Source of the DNA: Pannonibacter phragmitetus DSM 14782
Lineage (GTDB): Bacteria > Pseudomonadota > Alphaproteobacteria > Rhizobiales > Stappiaceae
Reading direction: 5' to 3'
Assembly: GCF_000382365.1 (NCBI RefSeq)
Contig: NZ_KB908227.1
Location: forward strand, 62,001 to 126,000
Length of the DNA: 64,000 nt
The translations under genes were made by a program, and so were the position numbers. This document shows, in pieces, positions 7,861 to 18,276 of the stretch (its first letter is position 1; each line of letters opens with the position of its first letter). The notes under the pieces were generated by a model. It was not told where the DNA came from and ran no database searches. It saw only the letters and a list, made by a program, of their open reading frames with translations.

Positions 7861-9360
7861 TCAGCTTTCGTAGTGGTCACGCACCAGCTGGTCGAGCAGG
7901 CGCACGCCGAAGCCGGACGCCCAGCCCTGGCTGATCTCGTCCTTGACGGAGCCCATGGCCGTGCCGGCCACATCCAGATGCGCCCAGGGCACATCATTGA
8001 CGAAGCGCTGCAGGAACTGTGCGGCCGTGATGGAGCCAGCGGTCCGCCCGCCGGTGTTCTTCACGTCCGCATTGGGGGTGTCGATCAGCTTGTCATAGGC
8101 CTTGGACAGCGGCAGACGCCAGACGCTTTCGCCAGTCGTCTCGCCAGCAGCAAACAGGCGCTGTGCCAGTTCGTCGTTGTTGGAGAACAGCCCTGCATTC
8201 TGGTTGCCAAGGGCGATGATGACGGCGCCGGTCAGGGTGGCCAGATCAATCATGAGCTTCGGCTTGAAGCGCTCCTGCGTGTACCAGAGCGCATCGGCCA
8301 GCACGAGGCGGCCTTCGGCATCCGTGTTGAGGATCTCGATCGTCGTGCCGGACATGGCACGCACGATGTCACCGGGACGCTGGGCATTGCCATCCGGCAT
8401 GTTCTCGACGAGACCGATGATGCCGATGGCATTGACCTTTGCCTTGCGGGCAGCCAAGGCATGCATGAGACCGGTGACGGCCGCGGCCCCGCCCATGTCG
8501 CCCTTCATGTCTTCCATGCCTGCAGCGGGCTTGATGGAAATACCGCCGGTGTCGAACACGACGCCCTTGCCAACGAAAGCGACCGGGGCCTCATCCTTCT
8601 TGCCGCCGTTCCAGCGCATGATGACAAGCCGCGGCGGGCGGACAGAGCCCTGCGCCACACCAAGAAGCGCTGCCATCTTCAGCTTCTTCATTTCCTTTTC
8701 GGTGAGGATCTCAATCTCCACACCGAGCTTTTCGAGCTTCGCAGCGCGGTCTGCGAATTCCACGGGCCCGAGCACGTTGGCCGGCTCATTGACCAGATCG
8801 CGCGCAAGCAGAACACCCTCGCCGACAGCCTCTGCATCTGCGAAGGCCTTCTTGGCAGCCTTGGATTCCGGGCCGATGATATTGAGCGTCAGCTCGACCG
8901 GCTGGCCATCCTCATCTTTCTTTGTCTTGTAGGCATCGAAGCTGTAGGAGCGCAGCTTTGCCCCGAGCGCGAACTGGGCAGCCGCATTTGCGCTCACCTC
9001 ACCACCGCCGGGAAGCTCCAGATAGACGATGGCATCGGCGGCACGGGCGCCGGCGAGCGCCGCCTGCACGGAACCGCCGAGCTTCAGCCAGTCGGTGTCC
9101 TGCATGTCCTGCGCCTTGCCGAGGCCGAAGACGAAAAGACGGTCGAGATCAAGCCCGCCGGGAGCCACGAGATCCAGCTTCGAGCCGCGCTTGCCCTTGA
9201 AGCCGCCGGCACCGGCCGCCCGGGCAAGACCGCCCGGCAGCGCATCCAGCAGGCCTGCGGCCAGCGGGCCGGCGGTCAGAGAATCATCGGCCAGAACGAC
9301 AGCGGCAGGAGCCGGCGCAGCCGAAGCCTTGCCGAATTGGATTTTCGTAAGCTTGTTCAT
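7861..9360 (-). CDS. pepA: Leucyl aminopeptidase (M17)
   Basis: A 499-residue cytosolic di-metal aminopeptidase that removes N-terminal residues from peptides. All metal and catalytic ligands known from the family are present: Lys265 and Asp270 in [11 protein letters not shown], Lys277, Asp288 in MKGDMGG, and Asp347/Glu349 in the signature NTDAEGRL (345-352). The N-terminal 160 residues form the variable domain. In some Proteobacteria PepA also binds DNA; nothing here shows that. It is divergent from lptF across a 210-base gap, the same arrangement as in many Proteobacteria. Confidence 0.95.
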   Translation of the reverse strand: MNKLTKIQFGKASAAPAPAAVVLADDSLTAGPLAAGLLDALPGGLARAAGAGGFKGKRGSKLDLVAPGGLDLDRLFVFGLGKAQDMQDTDWLKLGGSVQAALAGARAADAIVYLELPGGGEVSANAAAQFALGAKLRSYSFDAYKTKKDEDGQPVELTLNIIGPESKAAKKAFADAEAVGEGVLLARDLVNEPANVLGPVEFADRAAKLEKLGVEIEILTEKEMKKLKMAALLGVAQGSVRPPRLVIMRWNGGKKDEAPVAFVGKGVVFDTGGISIKPAAGMEDMKGDMGGAAAVTGLMHALAARKAKVNAIGIIGLVENMPDGNAQRPGDIVRAMSGTTIEILNTDAEGRLVLADALWYTQERFKPKLMIDLATLTGAVIIALGNQNAGLFSNNDELAQRLFAAGETTGESVWRLPLSKAYDKLIDTPNADVKNTGGRTAGSITAAQFLQRFVNDVPWAHLDVAGTAMGSVKDEISQGWASGFGVRLLDQLVRDHYES

Positions 9361-9570
9361 TTTTCCATCTTGGGTTCACCCGCCCGTAAAAGACGGGCCA
9401 GGATGCTGCAAATTCCATCAATGTGGCCTGATATGCCTTGTGCAGCAAGCCTTTGCCGAATAAATCTGCAGGCGGGCAGTCAGCTGCAGGCCAGCCTCCG
9501 GTGGCATTCAATTGCCATGATCGGATGTGACAGGTCTGCGGTCCAACCGCATTGCAGTCCGGCAGAGAGA

Positions 9571-10758
9571 ATGAAGACACTCGAACGTTACATCATCCGC
9601 CGGTCTGTTTTCGTCTTCACGATGACCCTCGCTGCCATGACCGGCGTGGTGTGGGCGACGCAGGCCCTGCGCCAGCTGGATCTGGTCACGTCCAAAGGGC
9701 AGACCATCGTCCAGTTCATCTCCATCACGATGCTGGCGATGCCGTTTCTGGTGGTCATCGTGGCGCCTTTCGCGCTGATGATTGCCCTGATCCTCGTCCT
9801 GAACGCCTTGTCGAGTGACAGCGAGCTGATTGTCATCAATGCCACCGGCGGCTCCCGCTATCTCGTGCTGCGGCCTGTGCTCATTTTCTCTCTTGGTATC
9901 TGCCTGCTCACCGGGGTGATGTCGCTTTATGTTGCGCCGGAGGGGCTGGCGCGGCTGCGCGATGAAATCACGCGGGTGCGGGTAGATCTTGTGGCCAACA
10001 TCGTGAAGCCCGGCCGCTTCATTTCCATGGCAGATGGCCTGACCTTCCACATCCGCAACCGCTCCGGTGATGGTGCGCTGGACGGCCTCCTGCTGCACGA
10101 CACCCGTGATCCGGCGACGATTTTCACATATGAATCAGAGGTCGGACACATTGTGGAGATGGAAGGCCTTACTCTGCTGGTGATGCAGAATGGCACGATC
10201 CAGCGCCGTCCGAAGACGAGCGGCGACATATCGATTGTCCGTTTCCAGTCCTACGCCTTTGATCTTTCGAGCCTGATCCCGGATGCGGCAGAGCCAGTCT
10301 ACAAGGCAAGCGAACGTCCGACCTGGGCTTTGATCCACGATCCCGAGCCGGATGAATTCGCCCGCCTTTATCCGCTGCGCATCAAGGCCGAGCTGCATAA
10401 CAGGTTCAGCCAGCCGCTCTATGCCATTGCATTCGGCTTGATTGTGTTCGCGTTTCTGGGACAGGCGCGCACAACACGGCAGGACCGGGGGCTTGCCTTG
10501 CTGGGCGCGCTTGCAGGCTGCATCCTGCTGCGCACGGCAGGCTTCGGCGCAACCTCACTTGCAGGCAGTGAGGCAGCCCTCATCGCCGCCTATTATGTTG
10601 TGCCTGTGATAGGGATCATCCTGCCCGCCTGGTTCATCCTTCAGTCCGATACGGGCGCGGCGCCGCACTGGCTTGCGAGGCTGATCGAACGGATCACCGA
10701 CTTCAGCGAACGCACCCAGGCGAGGCTCGCTGGCCGCCGCATGTCGAAGGGAGCCTGA
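9571..10758 (+). CDS. lptF: Lipopolysaccharide export permease LptF
   Basis: A 395-residue member of the YjgP/YjgQ family: a first helix near residues 15-35, two helices between 50 and 115, a periplasmic beta-jellyroll region of about 170 residues, then three helices from about 300 on. LptF and LptG form the transmembrane part of the LptB2FG extractor that lifts lipopolysaccharide from the inner membrane. The start is the ATG at 9571 after GGCAGAGAGA; the frame is open far upstream only because it lies antisense to pepA. It is followed five bases later by lptG and then directly by lptD, forming one operon. Confidence 0.93.
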   Translation: MKTLERYIIRRSVFVFTMTLAAMTGVVWATQALRQLDLVTSKGQTIVQFISITMLAMPFLVVIVAPFALMIALILVLNALSSDSELIVINATGGSRYLVLRPVLIFSLGICLLTGVMSLYVAPEGLARLRDEITRVRVDLVANIVKPGRFISMADGLTFHIRNRSGDGALDGLLLHDTRDPATIFTYESEVGHIVEMEGLTLLVMQNGTIQRRPKTSGDISIVRFQSYAFDLSSLIPDAAEPVYKASERPTWALIHDPEPDEFARLYPLRIKAELHNRFSQPLYAIAFGLIVFAFLGQARTTRQDRGLALLGALAGCILLRTAGFGATSLAGSEAALIAAYYVVPVIGIILPAWFILQSDTGAAPHWLARLIERITDFSERTQARLAGRRMSKGA

Positions 10759-10763
10759 ACCTC

Positions 10764-11855
10764 ATGCTGGGAGCCACCCTCTCCTTCTATTTCTCGCGGC
10801 GGTTTCTGCGGTCCATCCTCGGGTTGTTCCTGCTCGCAGCGATCCTGATCTTCCTGTTCGATGTGCTGGAGCTCCTTCGCCGTGCCGGTGAGCAGGGAGA
10901 CCTGTCCGTCCTGCGTGTCAGCATCATTTCGCTTCTGCGCGTGCCCCTCCTGCTCGAACAGGTCATCCCTTTTGCTGTCCTGTTCGGCGCAATTTCGGCC
11001 TTCGTCACCTTGAGCCGCGGCCTGGAACTGGTCGTCACACGGGCGGCCGGCATTTCCGTCTGGCAGTTCGGCGCGCCGGCAGCCATGGTTGCGCTCATCC
11101 TCGGCGTACTTTCGGTTGTCGTTTACAATCCCGTCGCCGTCTGGATGCAGCAGCAGTCAGATCAGGTGGCAGCCGGTCTCTTTGGCGGTGAGGAAAGTTT
11201 TCTGCTGCAGACGACCAATGCCGTCTGGATGCGTCAGGATGGCCTGGATGGAGAATCCGTTCTCAATGCCGACCAGCTTCTTGCACAAGGCACCATCCTG
11301 CGGGGTGTGACCATCTTCACCTTCAATCGCCAAGGCCGCTTTGATGAGCGGATCGAAGCGCGGGAAGCCGAGCTGAACGAAGGTTACTGGGTGCTCAAGG
11401 ACGCGACTGTCTACCGCACCAATGCCGATCCGCAGCGCCACAACACCTATCGGGTCAGCACATTCCTGACTCCGACCGAAGTGCGGGAGAGCATCGGCTC
11501 GCCCGAATCAATTTCCTTCTGGAACCTGCCCCGCTTCATCGAACTGGCCAGCCGCGCAGGCCTGCCTGCCTATCGCTATACACTGCAATATCAAACGCTT
11601 CTGGCCCGTCCCCTGCTTTTATTAGCGATGGTTCTCATCGCAGCAGCAGTTTCTTTAAAGGTTTCGCGCTTTGGTGGGCTCGGCAAGATGATTCTGGGTG
11701 GAATCGCCGCCGGGTTCGTGCTTTACGTTCTCTCTGAGCTCGCACGCGATCTCGGAGGGGCTGGCATAGTCCCGCCGGTGGTAGCTGCCTGGGCCCCAGG
11801 TGTGTTTGGAGTTCTCATGGGATTGACGATCCTGCTCAATCAGGAAGACGGCTAA
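10764..11855 (+). CDS. lptG: Lipopolysaccharide export permease LptG
   Basis: The 363-residue paralogue of LptF has the same topology: three N-terminal helices (first about residues 15-37), a periplasmic domain, and three C-terminal helices (about 268-360). It includes the family loop ESISFWNLPRFIELASRAG, which contacts LptB. It completes the inner-membrane export complex with LptF. lptB, lptA and lptC are not in this window. Its stop codon is immediately followed by the lptD start (TAA then ATG), implying translational coupling. Confidence 0.93.
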   Translation: MLGATLSFYFSRRFLRSILGLFLLAAILIFLFDVLELLRRAGEQGDLSVLRVSIISLLRVPLLLEQVIPFAVLFGAISAFVTLSRGLELVVTRAAGISVWQFGAPAAMVALILGVLSVVVYNPVAVWMQQQSDQVAAGLFGGEESFLLQTTNAVWMRQDGLDGESVLNADQLLAQGTILRGVTIFTFNRQGRFDERIEAREAELNEGYWVLKDATVYRTNADPQRHNTYRVSTFLTPTEVRESIGSPESISFWNLPRFIELASRAGLPAYRYTLQYQTLLARPLLLLAMVLIAAAVSLKVSRFGGLGKMILGGIAAGFVLYVLSELARDLGGAGIVPPVVAAWAPGVFGVLMGLTILLNQEDG

Positions 11856-14246
11856 ATGGCGGATATCATGCGTCTCAAGTCGCGCTTTCTGAAGAAAGGT
11901 GCATGTGCCCCGGCTCGCGGTCTTATGATTCGCGGCCTCGGGACCGTTATTGCCTGCTCGCTGATCACGGCTCCCTGGGCAGCGCCTGTTGCTCTTGCAC
12001 AGTCTCCCACGTCTGCGTCCGTATCGACGAACGTCAATCCGAACGCAGACATGCTGCTGGAGGCCGATGATCTCACCTACGACTACGACCGGGACAAGAT
12101 TCTGGCGCGCGGCAAGGTGCAGATTTTCTACGACGGCTACACGCTGGAAGCGGACGAAGTGATCTTCGACCGCGGGTCTGCGCGCATGTTTGCCAAGGGT
12201 AACGTCAAAATGGCGGAACCTGATGGGAACATCATCACGACGCAGGAGATGGAGCTTACGGACAATTTCGCCGAAGGCTTCGCCCGTTCGCTGCAGGTGG
12301 ACTCGCCCCAGCGCACCAGGTTCATCGCTGAGAGTGCCAATCGCGAAGGCAGTAACGTAACGACCTTCAACAATGGTCTCTACACAGTGTACACGCGCCA
12401 GCCTGCAGAGAAGCCACCGCTCTGGCGTCTGCGTGCGCAGAAGATCATCCACAATCAGCAGGAAAAGGTTGTCCGGTTCGAGGACACCCGGCTGGAATTC
12501 TTCGGAATGCCGGTGGCCTACATTCCGTACCTGTCGATGCCGGACCCATCCGTCAAACGCAAGTCCGGCTTCCTGACGCCGATAGCCTCGATTTCGTCCA
12601 ATCTGGGTTATGGCGTGACCGTGCCCTATTATTGGGCGCTCAATCCGCATTATGACCTGACTGTTGCCGCTACCGGCTTTACCGAGCAGGGGGCTTTGGG
12701 AACCGCCGTGTGGCGCCAGGAGCTGGAACAGGGCAAGTACCTGATTTCGGGCGCGCTCATTTCGCAGAAAGATCCCTCCGCCTTCCTGACCAAGAGTGGG
12801 AACCGGACCTGGCGCGGCGTGCTGCACACGGAGGGTGACTATATCCTCTTCAACAGCTGGTCGCTGACATGGAACCTGACCTACAAGTCGGACCGCTCCT
12901 TCCTGTCGGACTATCAGCGCTTGAACATCGGCGGCGCCAGCGATCTTTCTGAGGTGGCCCTCTCCCGGAACTGGCAGAGAAACGCCATCAGCGTCCATGC
13001 CTACGCCTTCTCGATCTCTCAGGAAGACTACGACACCACCGCAAATGCACCCATCGGTCCGTTCGAACGGGTGGGGTCGAAGCTGCAGGACAAGCAGCCG
13101 TTCGTCTTCCCGGTTGCCGATGTCAATTACGTCTTCGATCAACCGATCGCAGGTGGAGAGCTGTCGTTCAAGAGCAACTTCACCAGCCTGACTCGCGCCG
13201 AAACCGACGCCTTTTCTGTTAATGGCGAGAACCGCTACCGCGGTGTGGACGGAACATTCTCGCGCTGGAGCATGAACACCCAGTGGCGGCGTACCCTGAT
13301 CGATCCGATCGGACAGATGTTCACGCCTTTTGCCTATGTGCGCGGCGATCTGTTCTTCCTTGGCTCACAGGACAAGAACGTCACCACGCTGACGGATGAG
13401 GCCTTTGTTGGCCGCGTCATGCCTGCTGTGGGCCTGGAGTACCGGTATCCCTTCATCGCCAGCTTCAGCGGCGGCAACCAGATCATCGAGCCCATTGCTC
13501 AGATCATTGTGCGCCCGGATGAACAGCGCATTGGGGAACTGCCGAACGAAGATGCCCAGAGCCTTGTCTTCGACACGACAACCCTGTTCGCCTATGACAA
13601 GTTCTCGGGCTACGATCGTGCAGAAGGCGGAAGCCGTGCAAACCTTGGCTTAAGCTACAAGTTCCAGCTTGATAGCGGCGAGTATCTGAGTACGTTGTTC
13701 GGCAGGTCCTTCCAATTGTCTGGCCGGAACTCCTTTGCCAAGCCGGATCTGTTTGGCTCAACACTCGAGTCAGGCCTTGAGACCGGTGAATCCGACTATG
13801 TGGCAGGCTTCGCGCTGGATACGCGGCGCGGAGTCACGCTCGGTTCGCAGGCCAGGTTCGACGAGAAGGATCTTTCCGTGCGTCGCCTGCAGGTGCAGGC
13901 AACCGGCAGCTATGGCCCTGTTGTCAGCACCCTTGCCTATGCATTCATGGACAAGCAGCCCAAGCTTGGCATCAATGCGGACCGGGAAGAAATTCTGGCC
14001 TCGAGCAGCCTGCGGATTGCGGAGAACTGGCGCCTCTTTGGCGGCGTGCGCTATGATCTGAAGAATGAGAACATTGTCCAGGATTCCGGCGGCCTTGGCT
14101 ATGATGACGAGGGCTTCTCCCTGTCCCTGTCGTATCAGCAGGATCGCAGCCGCAACAATGGCGAGCCGGTGAACCGGACTGTCTTCTTCCGCTTTGGTCT
14201 GCGCACCATCGGCGATACGCAGGTTTCAAGCTCTGCCAACGAGTGA
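11856..14246 (+). CDS. lptD: LPS-assembly outer-membrane protein LptD
   Basis: A 796-residue outer-membrane protein. A hydrophobic export segment (about residues 31-47, followed by ALAQS) ends near residue 50. An OstA/LptA-type jellyroll follows (LLEADDLTYDYDRDKI, then repeated strands to about 200), and then a large beta-barrel ending in FFRFGLRTIG. LptD inserts lipopolysaccharide into the outer leaflet together with LptE. The start at 11856 abuts lptG; an in-frame ATG at 11868 is an alternative. The signal region is longer than usual, so one of the later methionines (for example MIRGLGTV, residue 24) may be closer to the functional signal peptide. Confidence 0.93.
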   Translation: MADIMRLKSRFLKKGACAPARGLMIRGLGTVIACSLITAPWAAPVALAQSPTSASVSTNVNPNADMLLEADDLTYDYDRDKILARGKVQIFYDGYTLEADEVIFDRGSARMFAKGNVKMAEPDGNIITTQEMELTDNFAEGFARSLQVDSPQRTRFIAESANREGSNVTTFNNGLYTVYTRQPAEKPPLWRLRAQKIIHNQQEKVVRFEDTRLEFFGMPVAYIPYLSMPDPSVKRKSGFLTPIASISSNLGYGVTVPYYWALNPHYDLTVAATGFTEQGALGTAVWRQELEQGKYLISGALISQKDPSAFLTKSGNRTWRGVLHTEGDYILFNSWSLTWNLTYKSDRSFLSDYQRLNIGGASDLSEVALSRNWQRNAISVHAYAFSISQEDYDTTANAPIGPFERVGSKLQDKQPFVFPVADVNYVFDQPIAGGELSFKSNFTSLTRAETDAFSVNGENRYRGVDGTFSRWSMNTQWRRTLIDPIGQMFTPFAYVRGDLFFLGSQDKNVTTLTDEAFVGRVMPAVGLEYRYPFIASFSGGNQIIEPIAQIIVRPDEQRIGELPNEDAQSLVFDTTTLFAYDKFSGYDRAEGGSRANLGLSYKFQLDSGEYLSTLFGRSFQLSGRNSFAKPDLFGSTLESGLETGESDYVAGFALDTRRGVTLGSQARFDEKDLSVRRLQVQATGSYGPVVSTLAYAFMDKQPKLGINADREEILASSSLRIAENWRLFGGVRYDLKNENIVQDSGGLGYDDEGFSLSLSYQQDRSRNNGEPVNRTVFFRFGLRTIGDTQVSSSANE

Positions 14247-14252
14247 CAGAAC

Positions 14253-14280
14253 GAAAGGCAGCCTTCATGCTGCCTTTCGC
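14253..14280 (+). terminator. Stem-loop after lptD
   Basis: CGAAAGGCAGC CTTCAT GCTGCCTTTCG is a perfect 11-bp stem seven bases after the lptD stop. Only a CTTTC stretch follows inside the stem, so termination may be incomplete and expression of surA-pdxA-rsmA may mix read-through with a promoter in the 240-base gap. Confidence 0.6.
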
Positions 14281-14486
14281 GCATCCGGCCTCACCGGGAA
14301 AGTTCTCTGCCCATCGTTCACGAAATGGTGGCCAGCACTTGCGTAAACGGCTCAATTTGGCCATTGTTTCAGGGCATTGCGTGGATCGAACGACTGACCG
14401 TGACTGGTTTGAACATCGTTACACGTCAAAATCATGTCCACGACGTCATAAGGGAGACGCCGGGATCACGTGCCGGCTGGGATGAG

Positions 14487-15413
14487 ATGAAAAAATCACT
14501 GATGATCGCCTGCGCCGCTCTTTGCCTTGTGGCGGCAAACCCTGCCGGCGTTTATGCCCAGTCCGCCATCAAGGTGGTTGTGGATGACCAGGCCATCACC
14601 TCGTTCCAGATCGGGCAGCGCGCCCGTCTCATTTCCCTGACCGAACGCAAGAGCGGTGCGGCGGCAACGAAGGCCGCACAGGATGAACTCATCGACGAAG
14701 TGCTGAAGCTCAAGGAAGCCAAGCGCTACGGAATCACCGTGTCGAAGAAACAAGTCGACGATGCCTTTGCCACGATTGCATCCCGCGTCAAGCTCACCCC
14801 CGCCAATCTTGCAGCGGCTCTGCGCCAGAGCGGAGTTGACCCGGAAACGCTTCGTGACCGCCTGCGCACGGAAATCGCATGGTCCCAGATCCTGCGCCAG
14901 CGTTTTCAGGGCCGTGTCTCCGTCAGCGAATCCGATATTGCCGCGCAGCTTCAGAAGCTGAAAAGCGGCAAGGATGAGCCGCTGAAGAGCATCGAGTACC
15001 GGCTCGAGCAGGTGATCTTCGTGGTGCCTGAAAAGGCATCCGGCGGTTTCAAGGCTCAGCGCAAGAAGGAAGCCGAGCAGCTGCGCAAGAGCTTCACCAC
15101 CTGTGAGCAGAGTTCCGATCAGGTCCGCGCCTACAGCGAGGTCGTGGTCAAAACCGTCGGTTTCCGCCTGGAAACCGAGCTTCCGGCCGACATGAAGGAT
15201 GTGATTGCAAAGACGGCTGTTGGCCAGCTCACACCTCCGCAAGTCACACCGCGCGGACTTGAGATGATCGCTGTCTGCGGCAAGCGGGAGCTGACGTCCG
15301 ATGTGGCGGCCCGCACCGAGATCGAGGACGAGCTGCGCCAGAAGGAAGGCGAGCAGCTGACCCGGCGCTACATCCAGGATCTGCGCCGCCAGTCTGTGAT
15401 TTCCTACAGGTAA
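14487..15413 (+). CDS. surA: SurA-type periplasmic chaperone (N-terminal SurA domain)
   Basis: A 308-residue secreted protein. The signal peptide is MKKSLMIACAALCLVAANPAGVYAQ, cleaved near AYAQ/SA-type residues around 25. Next come a SurA N-domain (residues about 28-150, DELIDEVLKLKEAKRYG) and a single parvulin-like region (about 175-275, EYRLEQVIFVV). SurA escorts unfolded outer-membrane proteins such as LptD across the periplasm, which fits its place directly after lptD. The open frame reaches upstream to 14325, but the signal peptide sets the ATG at 14487. It is shorter than enterobacterial SurA, which has two parvulin domains. Confidence 0.85.
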   Translation: MKKSLMIACAALCLVAANPAGVYAQSAIKVVVDDQAITSFQIGQRARLISLTERKSGAAATKAAQDELIDEVLKLKEAKRYGITVSKKQVDDAFATIASRVKLTPANLAAALRQSGVDPETLRDRLRTEIAWSQILRQRFQGRVSVSESDIAAQLQKLKSGKDEPLKSIEYRLEQVIFVVPEKASGGFKAQRKKEAEQLRKSFTTCEQSSDQVRAYSEVVVKTVGFRLETELPADMKDVIAKTAVGQLTPPQVTPRGLEMIAVCGKRELTSDVAARTEIEDELRQKEGEQLTRRYIQDLRRQSVISYR

Positions 15414-15435
15414 CAAACCGGGCAAGGCTCCGCCG

Positions 15436-16464
15436 ATGGCTGACATCCGTCTTCCGCTTGCCGTGACAAGCGGCGAACCCGCAGGCATCGGACCGGATGT
15501 AACCCTGCAATGCTGGGCAGAGCGGAGCCTTATGGTGCTGCCGCCCTTCTATGTCCGGACAGATCCCGATCTCTTGCGCAGCAGAGCCGCGCGGCTTGGC
15601 CTCGACGTGCCCATCATCGAAGTTGCACCGGAAGATGCCTGCGAAGCATTCTCCAGCGCGCTTCCGGTGGTTTCGGCCGGTCAAAGCGTGGCTGATCTGC
15701 CGGGAACGCCGGATTCAGCAACCGCCGCCGCCGTAATAGCTTCGATTGATGCATGTGTGGCCGATGTCCGCGAAGGCCGGGCAGCTGCCGTCGTCACCAA
15801 TCCCATCGCCAAGAAGACGCTCTATGACGCGGGCTTCCGCCATCCCGGCCATACCGAATATCTGGGAGAGCTGGCCGCACAGTTTGGGGCCGGGCCCCAT
15901 ACACCCGTGATGCTGCTGGCGGGGCCTGAACTGATGGTGGTGCCTGTCACCGTCCATATTCCCCTCAGTGCCGTTCCCGCTGCCTTAACGGTTGACCTCA
16001 TTCTTGAGACCGCACGCATCGTGGACAGGGACTTCCGGCAACGCTTTGGCCTTTCAAGGCCACGCATCGCCGTTACCGGGCTCAACCCGCATGCCGGAGA
16101 AGGCGGCAGCATGGGACGGGAAGACATCGATGTCATTGCCCCTGCCCTTGAGCAGCTGCGGAACGAGGGCATGGATGTCAGTGGCCCCTGGCCAGCCGAT
16201 ACCCTCTTCCATCCGGAGGCGCGCAAGACCTATGACTGCGTGCTCGGCATGTATCACGACCAGGTTCTGATCCCGGTCAAGACCATCGCCTTTGATGACA
16301 CCGTAAACGTAACTCTCGGCCTGCCATTCGTGCGTACCTCGCCCGATCATGGCACGGCTTTCGATATTGCAGGAACAGGCAAGGCACGGCCGCAGAGCCT
16401 TGCAGCCGCCTTGCGCATGGCTGCCGTACTGGCTGAGCCGGAGCATCTTGCCGGAGAATCTTGA
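15436..16464 (+). CDS. pdxA: 4-hydroxythreonine-4-phosphate dehydrogenase
   Basis: A 342-residue enzyme of vitamin B6 synthesis that oxidises 4-phosphohydroxy-L-threonine with NAD, in the DXP-dependent pathway. Family blocks seen: AVTSGEPAGIGPDV at the N-terminus, TNPIAKKTLYDAGF, HPGHTEYLGELAA, the metal-site GLNPHAGEGGSMGREDIDVI, GPWPADTLFHP, and MYHDQVLIPVK with the catalytic His. It sits in the classical surA-pdxA-rsmA order, and its stop touches the rsmA start (TGA then ATG). Confidence 0.95.
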   Translation: MADIRLPLAVTSGEPAGIGPDVTLQCWAERSLMVLPPFYVRTDPDLLRSRAARLGLDVPIIEVAPEDACEAFSSALPVVSAGQSVADLPGTPDSATAAAVIASIDACVADVREGRAAAVVTNPIAKKTLYDAGFRHPGHTEYLGELAAQFGAGPHTPVMLLAGPELMVVPVTVHIPLSAVPAALTVDLILETARIVDRDFRQRFGLSRPRIAVTGLNPHAGEGGSMGREDIDVIAPALEQLRNEGMDVSGPWPADTLFHPEARKTYDCVLGMYHDQVLIPVKTIAFDDTVNVTLGLPFVRTSPDHGTAFDIAGTGKARPQSLAAALRMAAVLAEPEHLAGES

Positions 16465-17307
16465 ATGAGCCAGATCGACGATCTGCCCCCCCTGCGTGAG
16501 GTCATCCGCACCCATGGCCTCGACGCGAAGAAGTCGCTCGGTCAGAATTTCCTGCTGGACCTCAACCTGACATCCCGCATCGCGCGCTCGGCCGGTGACC
16601 TGTCCGCCTGCACGGTGGTCGAGGTCGGCCCCGGCCCAGGCGGTCTGACCCGTGCGCTGCTGGCCAGCGGCGCGCGCAAGGTGGTTGCCATCGAAAAGGA
16701 CAGCCGCTGCCTTCCGGCCCTTGCGGAAATCTCGGCGCATTATCCGGGCCGCCTGGAGGTGCTCGAAGCCGATGCGCTGACAATTGATCCGGCCACCTTG
16801 AGCGAAGGCTATCCGGTCAAGATCGTCGCCAACCTGCCCTATAATGTTGGCACCCAGCTCCTGCTCAACTGGATCACCTCCCCCACCTGGCCGCCTTTCT
16901 GGGAATCGCTGACGCTGATGTTCCAGAAGGAAGTGGCAGAGCGGATCGTGGCCACGGTTGAGGATGATCCCTATGGCCGGCTGGGCGTATTGGCGGGCTG
17001 GCGGACGCGGGCGAAGATCCTGTTCGACCTCAATCCGCAGGCCTTCACCCCACCACCGAAAGTCACCTCATCGGTGGTGCATCTCACGCCCAATCCTACG
17101 CCCCTGCCCTGTGATCTGAAGGACCTGGAGCGGGTGACGGCGTCGGCCTTCGGTCAGCGCCGCAAGATGCTGCGTGCCTCGTTGAAGGGGCTGAAGGCGG
17201 ATGCAGAGACGCGCATCAGCGATTGCGGTCTTGCCCCGACGGCACGGGCGGAAGAAATTGATATCGCCGGTTTCGTGGCGCTGGCCCGGCGCTTTGCCGA
17301 GGCCTGA
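16465..17307 (+). CDS. rsmA: 16S rRNA (adenine 1518/1519-N6) dimethyltransferase
   Basis: The 280-residue KsgA/RsmA protein dimethylates two adjacent adenines in the 3' helix of 16S rRNA late in small-subunit assembly. Motifs in order: [10 protein letters not shown] (about residues 25-34), the SAM-binding [16 protein letters not shown] (51-66), acidic EAD (about 98-100), and the catalytic [11 protein letters not shown] (about 126-136). The C-terminal half is the helical RNA-binding domain with [12 protein letters not shown]. It is the last gene of the lpt-surA-pdxA-rsmA series; a convergent gene starts 29 bases after the stop. Confidence 0.95.
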   Translation: MSQIDDLPPLREVIRTHGLDAKKSLGQNFLLDLNLTSRIARSAGDLSACTVVEVGPGPGGLTRALLASGARKVVAIEKDSRCLPALAEISAHYPGRLEVLEADALTIDPATLSEGYPVKIVANLPYNVGTQLLLNWITSPTWPPFWESLTLMFQKEVAERIVATVEDDPYGRLGVLAGWRTRAKILFDLNPQAFTPPPKVTSSVVHLTPNPTPLPCDLKDLERVTASAFGQRRKMLRASLKGLKADAETRISDCGLAPTARAEEIDIAGFVALARRFAEA

Positions 17308-17336
17308 TCGAAACGCCTGGTCAGAAGCTGACCCGG

Positions 17337-18182
17337 TCAGCCCAGCAGACGCCGGGCACCGCGCCAGATCAGCCACTGGCGCCGCAGCTGGGAGAGGGAG
17401 ACCTCGGAGCGCAGCGGGTCATACCCCTTCTGCTCCATTTTCTCCAGAAACGCCTCGACAAGCGTAACCGGCAGGAAGGCTGGCACGATCGCAGGCGTGC
17501 AGACCGCTTTCAGGCTCTTCACGCGGCCGAGATGGTGGCGGATATGCTCGCGCATTTCGGCCAGAGCTGCCCCCAACTCGGGCGTTGCCTCACCCCGGAA
17601 CAGGGTTTCCCGGTCCACTCCATGCCGGTCAAGCACATCGGCTGGCAAATAAAGCTGCCGCCGGGACGCATGCCAGGGCAGAGCACGCAGCAGCCCCGTA
17701 AGGCCGTAGGCAACGCCCGCGTGTCCCGCAAGGTCACACGTGCCGGCCTCATCACCGCCCGCCAGAATGATCGAGGCCAGCTGCATCAGCGCGGAGGACG
17801 TCTCTCCGGCATAGCCCTCCAGATCATGCAGGGTTGGCATGGGATCGTCGTAAAGATCAAAGACGCGCGCATCAATCAGCCCCTGCAAGGCCGCGACAGG
17901 CAGGCGGTAGCGCTCAATGGTGCTGGCAAGTGCTGCGGCCACCGGGTTGGCATTGGCATCACCATGCGCGCTGCCGGCAAGAAAATCCCGCCACCACTGC
18001 AGGCGGACCTCGCCGGGCAGAGGATCCCGCACCAGCTCACGCACCCGTGCCACTTCCATGTTGAAGGCATAAAGGGCCATAAGCCCGCCGCGATGCTCGT
18101 CCGGTGCGAGCAATGCCGTCAGATAGCGGTCAGGGTCGAACTGGCGCACCAGCGCCTGTGCGTGGTCAAAATTCGTCTGCAT
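17337..18182 (-). CDS. Squalene/phytoene synthase family protein (NDUFAF6-like)
   Basis: A 281-residue helical isoprenoid-synthase fold. The region expected to hold the first Asp-rich motif reads LIDARVFDLYDD and the second region is weak, so true prenyl-condensing activity is doubtful. Position matters: it lies just after secD-secF and a Mth938/NDUFAF3-type gene. In alphaproteobacteria this member is the closest relative of mitochondrial NDUFAF6, a complex I assembly factor. I infer a similar role, or a carotenoid/hopanoid enzyme as the alternative. No other isoprenoid genes are nearby. Confidence 0.8.
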   Translation of the reverse strand: MQTNFDHAQALVRQFDPDRYLTALLAPDEHRGGLMALYAFNMEVARVRELVRDPLPGEVRLQWWRDFLAGSAHGDANANPVAAALASTIERYRLPVAALQGLIDARVFDLYDDPMPTLHDLEGYAGETSSALMQLASIILAGGDEAGTCDLAGHAGVAYGLTGLLRALPWHASRRQLYLPADVLDRHGVDRETLFRGEATPELGAALAEMREHIRHHLGRVKSLKAVCTPAIVPAFLPVTLVEAFLEKMEQKGYDPLRSEVSLSQLRRQWLIWRGARRLLG

Positions 18183-18276
18183 TCTTGCCTAGATAGGCCT
18201 CTTTCCAGCGTGGACCAGAGCGGTGAACTGCGGATGCAGCCGGATCACACGGCACCGCCCGGTGCTGCTTGACAGA